Assembly (NCBI GenBank): GCA_902482185.1
Contig: CABSZR010000039.1
Coordinates: 1 to 9,392 of the forward strand
Length of the DNA stretch: 9,392 bases
Direction of reading: 5' to 3'
Source of the DNA: an uncultured Collinsella sp.
GTDB taxonomy: Bacteria; Actinomycetota; Coriobacteriia; Coriobacteriales; Coriobacteriaceae
Positions 4,846 to 9,392 of this stretch are shown one piece after another. Position 1 is the stretch's first letter, and each line of letters opens with the position of its first letter. The position numbers were made by a program, and so were the translations under genes. The notes under the pieces are model-generated. The model was given only the letters and a program-made list of their open reading frames with translations, was not told the origin of the DNA and searched no databases.

Positions 4846-7296
4846 ATGCTGCAAAAAATCCAACGCTTTGGCGGGGCAATGTTCGCGCCCGCCATGCTGT
4901 TTTCTATATCAGGCCTCATGGTCGGCGTCTCCGCTCTCGCAACGACTGCGGACATCGTCGGCGATCTCGCCGTATACGGAACCCCTTGGTACGCTTTTTG
5001 GACCATCATCCAGCGCGGCTCGTGGACGGTCTTTAAACGCCTCCCGCTCCTTTTTGCCGTAGCGCTGCCCATCGGTCTTGCCCAAAAACAACCGGCTCGT
5101 TGCTGCCTCGAGGCTCTCGTCGCCTATTTTGCCTACTGCTTCTTTTTGAGCGAGATCATTAAGCTGAGCGGAGACAATCTTGGACTTAAGTACCCGTCGT
5201 CTTTGACCTCCGCTAGCGGCATCACCATCATCGACGGCATCAAGACACTCGACACCGGCATTATCGGCCCGCTGGCGGTATCGGCAACCGTCGTCGCCAT
5301 CCATGACCGCTTCTACGATGCCAAGGTTCCCGATTGGCTCGGCACCTTCTCGGGCTCCTCGCTGGTCTACCTCATCAGCTTTTTTGCCGTGTTTGCCCTT
5401 GCCGCTATCTCGGCCGCCATCGTGCCCTCCGTATACGCAATGACCGAAACGCTGCGCCATGCACTTACGAGCGTCGGCCCCTTTGGCGTGGGCATCTTTG
5501 TGCTTTTGGAGCGAGCGCTCGAGCCCATGGGGCTGCACCACCTGCTCTACATGCCGATTTACTACGACAACCTGGTCATTAACGACGGCATCTACGCCAC
5601 GTGGAGCAGCTTGCTCCCCATCCTCTCCCATAGCACGCGCCCCCTTAATGAACTTGCGCCGTGGGCCGGTTTTACCGCCACCGGCTGGGTCAAGCTCTTT
5701 GGCCTTCCCGCCATCGCGGCAGCATTCTATTTCACCGCCAAACCCGAACGCCGCGCCGGCCTTAAGGTCATCCTTTTGCCCGCCATCGTCGCCTCGGTGG
5801 TTTGCGGCGTTACCGAGCCACTCGAGTTTCTCTTTATGTTCACCCACCCCGGGCTCTTTTTGCTCTACGCCGTCTTATCGTCTTGCCTTGCCACAACCAT
5901 GAATCTCTTTGGCATCGTCGGCATCTTCTCGGGCGGCCTGATTGAGATGGCAGCCTTCAACTTTATTCCGCTCATGCGCACGCATGCCGGTGCCTATCTT
6001 TTGGCGCTCGGTATCGGCCTTGCCTTTAGCCTCATCTTTTTTGTTAGTTTTCGAGCACTCATCTTGGTCTATGACCTTAAGACGCCGGGCCGCGAGGATC
6101 ATGTTGCCAATCGCGCGGCAATCGATCGTTTAACGGAAAGCGGCTTTGCCAAAGAGCAATCTCCCAATGACGAGGTCAATAGTCGATCCGATCAAGATCA
6201 CGTCCTCGCTGAGCGGGTAATTCAGCTTTTAGGTGGCGTTGGCAATATTGTGGGCGCAACCAACTGCGCCACGCGCCTGCGCGTCGAGGTCGCAGACCCT
6301 TCCATCGTTGCAGATAACGCGTCGTTTGTCGCGGTGGGCGCCAAGGGCCTCATCATTACGGACAAGACCGCCCAGGTGGTCATCGGCATCTCCGTTCCCC
6401 GCGTTAAAGAGCATTTTGACCAGATCATGGGCCTCGAGCCGGAATTTGTGCCCACCGCCTCGGCCTCCCCCGCCGCCAGCGCAGCCCATAAGCGCGGCGA
6501 TATTTGCTTCTTCGATATCGACGGAACGCTCGCCTGGCAAGACCCCAGGCTCGCCCAAGACCTTCCCGAAGACGAGCGGGACCTCTCCCCCTACCCCAAC
6601 GAGGCGGTCTCGCAGGCCATCCGCGAGTTTGTCGCCAACGGCAACATGGCCTTTATCTGCACGGGACGCACCCTGAGCTGCATCCACCCCAAACTTCTTG
6701 AGCTGCCCTGGACCGGCATCGTCTGTCTTGCGGGCGGTTACGCCGAGATCAACGGACACGCAATTCGCGATCTGTCGATGACGCCCAGTATGCTGCAGCG
6801 TCTTGCCCCCTACCTTGAGCAATCGGGCGAGGCCATCCGCTTTGAGGGCCTCAACGGCGTCGTGCGCATGAGTGCCGATGCCCCCGATGCCCCCGGATAC
6901 GCGCGCACCCTGGGCGACGCAGTCACGCAGCTGCAACATTACAGTGTCTACAAGATCTTGATGTCTACATCGCTCGCCAACCACATCGCCCAAGATAAGG
7001 CACTTGAGCCGCTGCTGTGCTTTAACGAGCTCGAACTCGAGGTAACCGAAATCTCGCCCCGCGAATGCACGAAGCGCGGGGGCATCCAGTCTGTACTCGA
7101 TGCCCTCGATCCCCACCACGGAACCGTATACGGCATCGGCGACGCCAGCAATGACGTCTCGCTGATGAACGCCGTCGATGTCGGTATCGCCATGGGCAAT
7201 GCGCCGGACTATCTCAAGGATAAGGCCGATTACGTGACCGACACCGTCGATCACGACGGTGTCGTTGCGGCGCTCGAGCATTTTAGGCTGATTTAG
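4846..7296 (+). CDS. PTS EIIC-EIIB permease (alpha-glucoside/glucose family) fused to a Cof-type HAD phosphatase
   Basis: An 816-residue membrane protein with three parts. Residues 1-410 are a PTS EIIC channel of the glucose-maltose-glucoside family: the start MLQKIQRFGGAMFAPAMLF, KTLDTGIIGPL (133-143), GLHHLLYMPIYY (229-240) and GVTEPLEF (321-328) resemble alpha-glucoside EIICB proteins (GlvC/AglA type). Residues about 451-530 are the EIIB domain, with the phosphorylatable Cys474 in NCATRLR (473-479). After an Ala/Pro-rich linker (533-549), residues 551-816 form a full-length HAD hydrolase of the Cof (IIB) type: nucleophile and acid in DIDGTL (D557, D559), motif II CTGRT (605-609), Lys743, and GDASND (D766, D770), with the cap between motifs II and III. 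All catalytic residues are present. It would take up and phosphorylate a sugar, and the HAD part may dephosphorylate the product. No EIIA domain is present, so EIIA must come from elsewhere. The start has GGAAGG six bases upstream. Confidence 0.93.
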   Translation: MLQKIQRFGGAMFAPAMLFSISGLMVGVSALATTADIVGDLAVYGTPWYAFWTIIQRGSWTVFKRLPLLFAVALPIGLAQKQPARCCLEALVAYFAYCFFLSEIIKLSGDNLGLKYPSSLTSASGITIIDGIKTLDTGIIGPLAVSATVVAIHDRFYDAKVPDWLGTFSGSSLVYLISFFAVFALAAISAAIVPSVYAMTETLRHALTSVGPFGVGIFVLLERALEPMGLHHLLYMPIYYDNLVINDGIYATWSSLLPILSHSTRPLNELAPWAGFTATGWVKLFGLPAIAAAFYFTAKPERRAGLKVILLPAIVASVVCGVTEPLEFLFMFTHPGLFLLYAVLSSCLATTMNLFGIVGIFSGGLIEMAAFNFIPLMRTHAGAYLLALGIGLAFSLIFFVSFRALILVYDLKTPGREDHVANRAAIDRLTESGFAKEQSPNDEVNSRSDQDHVLAERVIQLLGGVGNIVGATNCATRLRVEVADPSIVADNASFVAVGAKGLIITDKTAQVVIGISVPRVKEHFDQIMGLEPEFVPTASASPAASAAHKRGDICFFDIDGTLAWQDPRLAQDLPEDERDLSPYPNEAVSQAIREFVANGNMAFICTGRTLSCIHPKLLELPWTGIVCLAGGYAEINGHAIRDLSMTPSMLQRLAPYLEQSGEAIRFEGLNGVVRMSADAPDAPGYARTLGDAVTQLQHYSVYKILMSTSLANHIAQDKALEPLLCFNELELEVTEISPRECTKRGGIQSVLDALDPHHGTVYGIGDASNDVSLMNAVDVGIAMGNAPDYLKDKADYVTDTVDHDGVVAALEHFRLI

Positions 7297-7336
7297 GCGC
7301 GCTCCATCAAACGCACGCCCGTTGTCCTAAATCGCC
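7287..7336 (+). repeat. Hairpin across the PTS-HAD stop codon
   Basis: GATTTAGG (7290-7297, containing the stop TAG) pairs with CCTAAATC (7326-7333). The stem continues as GGC/GCC with one bulged base, and the loop is 28 bases. No T-run follows, so it is at best a weak terminator. No better terminator is seen before the next gene. Confidence 0.35.
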
Positions 7337-7365
7337 AAAACTGCCGCGCCAAACGCCCTGATGTG

Positions 7366-7388
7366 GCAATATGTTGTCTGCATATTGC
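7366..7388. repeat. Perfect inverted repeat upstream of the polyprenyl synthase gene
   Basis: GCAATATG at 7366-7373 and CATATTGC at 7381-7388, separated by 7 bases. The 23-base dyad lies 34 bases before the preferred GTG start, a plausible place for an operator or a leader hairpin. It overlaps the most upstream possible ATG (7371), which makes that start less likely. Confidence 0.45.
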
Positions 7389-7421
7389 ACCAATGCAACC
7401 TCAGAAAGAATGCGAGAACCC

Positions 7422-8435
7422 GTGTCCAGTCCGTTTACCAGCTTTTTAGCCCAGCACTTTGACCAGATTAACGACTATCTGGCCACGTTCTTTGACGGAC
7501 AGGCGACCTCTGCCGATATCGAGCGCTACCTGTACGCGCCGCTCTCGGCTTTTACGGCCAACGCCGGCAAGCGCCACCGCCCGCTTATCTGCATGCTCGC
7601 CGCAACCGCAGTGGGCGGTAGCTTTGAGAGTGCCCGCAGCGCTGCGGCAGCCATCGAACATTTCCAGTCGGGCGCGCTGATCCACGACGACATCGCCGAC
7701 AACGGACAGCTTCGTCGAGGCAAGCCCTGCATGCACCTTACCGAGGGCACGGGGCTTGCCATCAATTGTGGCGACCTGGCGCTCACCATGGTCACCAAGA
7801 CGGTTCTCGACGACCCCACGCTGGAGTCCGACGTGAAGCTGCGCGTGCTCCACGAGCTAACCGAGATGATCGTCCGCACCATCGAGGGTCAAGCGCTCGA
7901 CCTGGGTTGGGTCCGTGACGGGCGCTTTGATATCTCGGTTGATGACTACCTGGACATGGCGACGCACAAGACCGCGTTTTACAGCGGAGCCACGCCGCTT
8001 GCCGCCGGAGCCATTATCGGCGGCGGCAGCGATGAGCAAATCGAAGCGCTGCGCGCCTTTGGCCTGCACACGGGCCTTGCCTTTCAGATTCAGGACGACC
8101 TGCTCAACCTTGTCGGCGCTAAGGAAGCCGCCAACAAGGACTTCCGCACCGACATCACCGAGGGCAAGCGCACGCTTGTCGCCGTACACGCCCTCTCTGA
8201 TGAGCGCCACCACGACGAGGTCGAGGCGATTCTTTCCTCGGGTACCGATGATCCCGCGCAGCTCGCACGCGCCGTGGAGATCTTTCAGGAAACCGGCTCC
8301 ATCGATTACGTCCACACTTACGCGCTCGACCTGACCGCTAAGGCCAAAGCGGCCATCGAGAACGTTGAGCTTGATCCGCACGCACGCGAGCTGTTCCTCT
8401 CCATGGCAGATTTCTTTGTGGAGCGCCTTAACTAA
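7422..8435 (+). CDS. All-trans polyprenyl diphosphate synthase
   Basis: Cytoplasmic enzyme that extends an allylic diphosphate with isopentenyl diphosphate units, 337 residues from the preferred start. In order it shows GKRHRP (49-54), the first aspartate-rich motif DDIAD (89-93), RRGKP (98-102), GQALDL (156-161), the second aspartate-rich motif QDDLLN (224-229) and DITEGKRT (244-251). The first motif has only two residues between the aspartates, unlike bacterial short-chain FPP synthases, and is preceded by small residues (Gly-Ala at -5 and -4), which suggests a C20 or longer product. The last Asp of the second motif is Asn, as in a number of family members. The start is uncertain: GTG 7422 is chosen because ATG 7371 lies in an inverted repeat without a Shine-Dalgarno, and ATG 7410 directly abuts AGAAAGA. 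It is 125 bases after the PTS gene, with no functional link apparent. Confidence 0.88.
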   Translation: MSSPFTSFLAQHFDQINDYLATFFDGQATSADIERYLYAPLSAFTANAGKRHRPLICMLAATAVGGSFESARSAAAAIEHFQSGALIHDDIADNGQLRRGKPCMHLTEGTGLAINCGDLALTMVTKTVLDDPTLESDVKLRVLHELTEMIVRTIEGQALDLGWVRDGRFDISVDDYLDMATHKTAFYSGATPLAAGAIIGGGSDEQIEALRAFGLHTGLAFQIQDDLLNLVGAKEAANKDFRTDITEGKRTLVAVHALSDERHHDEVEAILSSGTDDPAQLARAVEIFQETGSIDYVHTYALDLTAKAKAAIENVELDPHARELFLSMADFFVERLN

Positions 8436-8573
8436 CGGGGGTTATAAAACCTGTCAGCAGCGTATTTAGGCACAACTTGCTACACTGTTGAGTGCATGTT
8501 TATGCATCCCTTTGCGTTGTCTATCCGACAGACGCTCAAATAGTACGAATGGTACGCCGAAAGGGGTTCGTTC
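8436..8573 (+). promoter_or_regulatory. Intergenic region with extended -10 promoter candidate
   Basis: This 138-base gap holds TGCTACACT at 8478-8486, an extended -10 pattern (TG-N-TACACT), with no convincing -35. It lies 88 bases before the next start codon. A short inverted repeat around GCAT (8494-8507) is also seen. The gene's Shine-Dalgarno AAAGGGG (8560-8566) closes the region. No clear terminator for the upstream gene is visible. Confidence 0.4.
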
Positions 8574-9392
8574 ATGGAACCTATTACAACGGGCATGCAA
8601 GGAGCAGCCGTCGAGGACGTGCAGTCTCGTCTCCTGCAGCTCGGCTACACGATTGATGCCGCCGAAGTCACCGACAAGTACTTTGGAGCCACCACTGAGC
8701 AGGCCGTCAGCACCTTCAGGCTCGACAGCGGCCTTGCTGCCGGTCATGCCGTCGATATCCCCTGTTGGAGCGCCCTTGTAGACGCTTCGTATAAGCTGGG
8801 CGACCGCACCCTCTATCTGCGCATGCCCAATTTCCATGGCGCCGATGTGCAGGCCCTGCAGCGCGCTCTCAACGTTTTGGGCTTTGCCTGTGGCGAAGAC
8901 GACGGCTACTTTGGTCCGCATACCGAGGCCGCCCTGCAGCAGTTCCAGGAAAATGTCGGCCTGTTTGCCGACGGCATGGCCTTCCAGGACACCTACGCCT
9001 ACATCAACCGCCTGCACCATGTGTGGGAGGGCAAGCCCTCGGTCACCGAAGCCGAGTCCCGCATCGGTTTTGCTCGCGCCGCCAACGTGCTCGAGCGCTT
9101 TCAGATTGCCGTTATCGGCGAGGACCCCATCGCACGCAGTGTTGCGTCGCGTATGTGGAATATCGCCACGGCAACGACCGACAACAGCGGCATGATGCTC
9201 TGCGACTCCGAGGTCCCAACCGACGTTGACCTGGTGCTCGAGATCGCAAGCGACGAGCTGCCCGCCGACGCCGCACCGCGCGCCACGATTGCCCTCGCCG
9301 AGTGCCACAACCTGGCCCAGCGCATCCGCACCGCCAATGTCGCCGCACAGCAGAAGCCGGCACGCATTCGCATTGAGCTCACGGGCATGACG
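8574..9392 (+). CDS. Protein with two peptidoglycan-binding (PG_binding_1) domains, C-terminus outside window
   Basis: The first 273 residues are in the window and the frame stays open to its right edge. Two repeats of the PG_binding_1 type are visible. The first is GMQGAAVEDVQSRLLQLGY (7-25) with YFGATTEQAVSTFRLDSGL (36-54). The second is GADVQALQRALNVLGF (89-104) with YFGPHTEAALQQFQENVGL (112-130). Residues about 163-273 form another region, RFQIAVIGEDPIARSVASRM onward, that I cannot assign; no catalytic motif of an amidase or peptidase is visible in the part present. There is no signal peptide or membrane helix, so the protein looks cytoplasmic unless exported by another route. AAAGGGG eight bases upstream supports the ATG. 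It may be a cell-wall hydrolase or a regulator resembling CwlM; the missing C-terminus would decide. Confidence 0.8.
   Translation, partial: MEPITTGMQGAAVEDVQSRLLQLGYTIDAAEVTDKYFGATTEQAVSTFRLDSGLAAGHAVDIPCWSALVDASYKLGDRTLYLRMPNFHGADVQALQRALNVLGFACGEDDGYFGPHTEAALQQFQENVGLFADGMAFQDTYAYINRLHHVWEGKPSVTEAESRIGFARAANVLERFQIAVIGEDPIARSVASRMWNIATATTDNSGMMLCDSEVPTDVDLVLEIASDELPADAAPRATIALAECHNLAQRIRTANVAAQQKPARIRIELTGMT

Noticed and set aside
4909..5847. Minus-strand open frame of 312 codons opposite the EIIC part
   Set aside because: Highly charged, composition-driven shadow of the EIIC coding frame, with no ribosome-binding site or motif of note.
8466..9308. Minus-strand open frame of 280 codons opposite the peptidoglycan-binding protein
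   Set aside because: The plus strand has clear PG_binding repeats and a good Shine-Dalgarno; the reverse frame has no recognisable domain.

Overview
The window looks like a carbohydrate-uptake locus of a gut actinobacterium of the class Coriobacteriia, most likely Collinsella or a close relative. This is an inference from the fairly high GC content, the dense short-gap gene layout, the Tat-type lipoprotein solute-binding protein and the overall style of the proteins. No rRNA or other marker gene is present to prove it.

Layout. Positions 1-3590 hold a minus-strand CUT1-type sugar ABC transporter operon, read from right to left: lipoprotein binding protein (3590-2274), MalF-like permease (2186-1332), MalG-like permease (1332-493) and an MsmK/UgpC-like ATPase (424 to the left edge, cut off). 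The two permeases overlap by one base. The other two junctions each carry a perfect GC-rich hairpin followed by a nearly identical ribosome-binding segment. Positions 3591-3896 hold the operon's AT-rich promoter/leader region and a strong intrinsic terminator. A HutC/TreR-type GntR regulator lies at 4616-3897 (minus). It is divergent from a plus-strand gene at 4846-7296 whose product joins a PTS EIIC, a PTS EIIB and a complete Cof-type HAD phosphatase in one chain. Rightward of this lie two genes with no obvious link to sugar uptake: an all-trans polyprenyl diphosphate synthase (about 7422-8435) and a protein with two peptidoglycan-binding domains (8574 to the right edge, cut off).

How it may work together. 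Four copies of a 12-base near-palindrome close to TTGTTTAAACAA lie in the two control regions: two upstream of the ABC operon and two in the gntR/PTS divergent region. Three of them contain the GT-N-TA-N-AC core known for HutC-subfamily GntR regulators, and the fourth has one base change in that core. The simplest reading is that one sugar-sensing repressor controls both an ABC importer, which brings sugar in unmodified, and a PTS permease, which brings it in phosphorylated. The phosphatase fused to the PTS permease could return the PTS product to the unphosphorylated pool. No phospho-glycosidase gene is visible next to the PTS gene, which fits but does not prove this. The EIICB-HAD fusion and its operator set are the most interesting content of the window.
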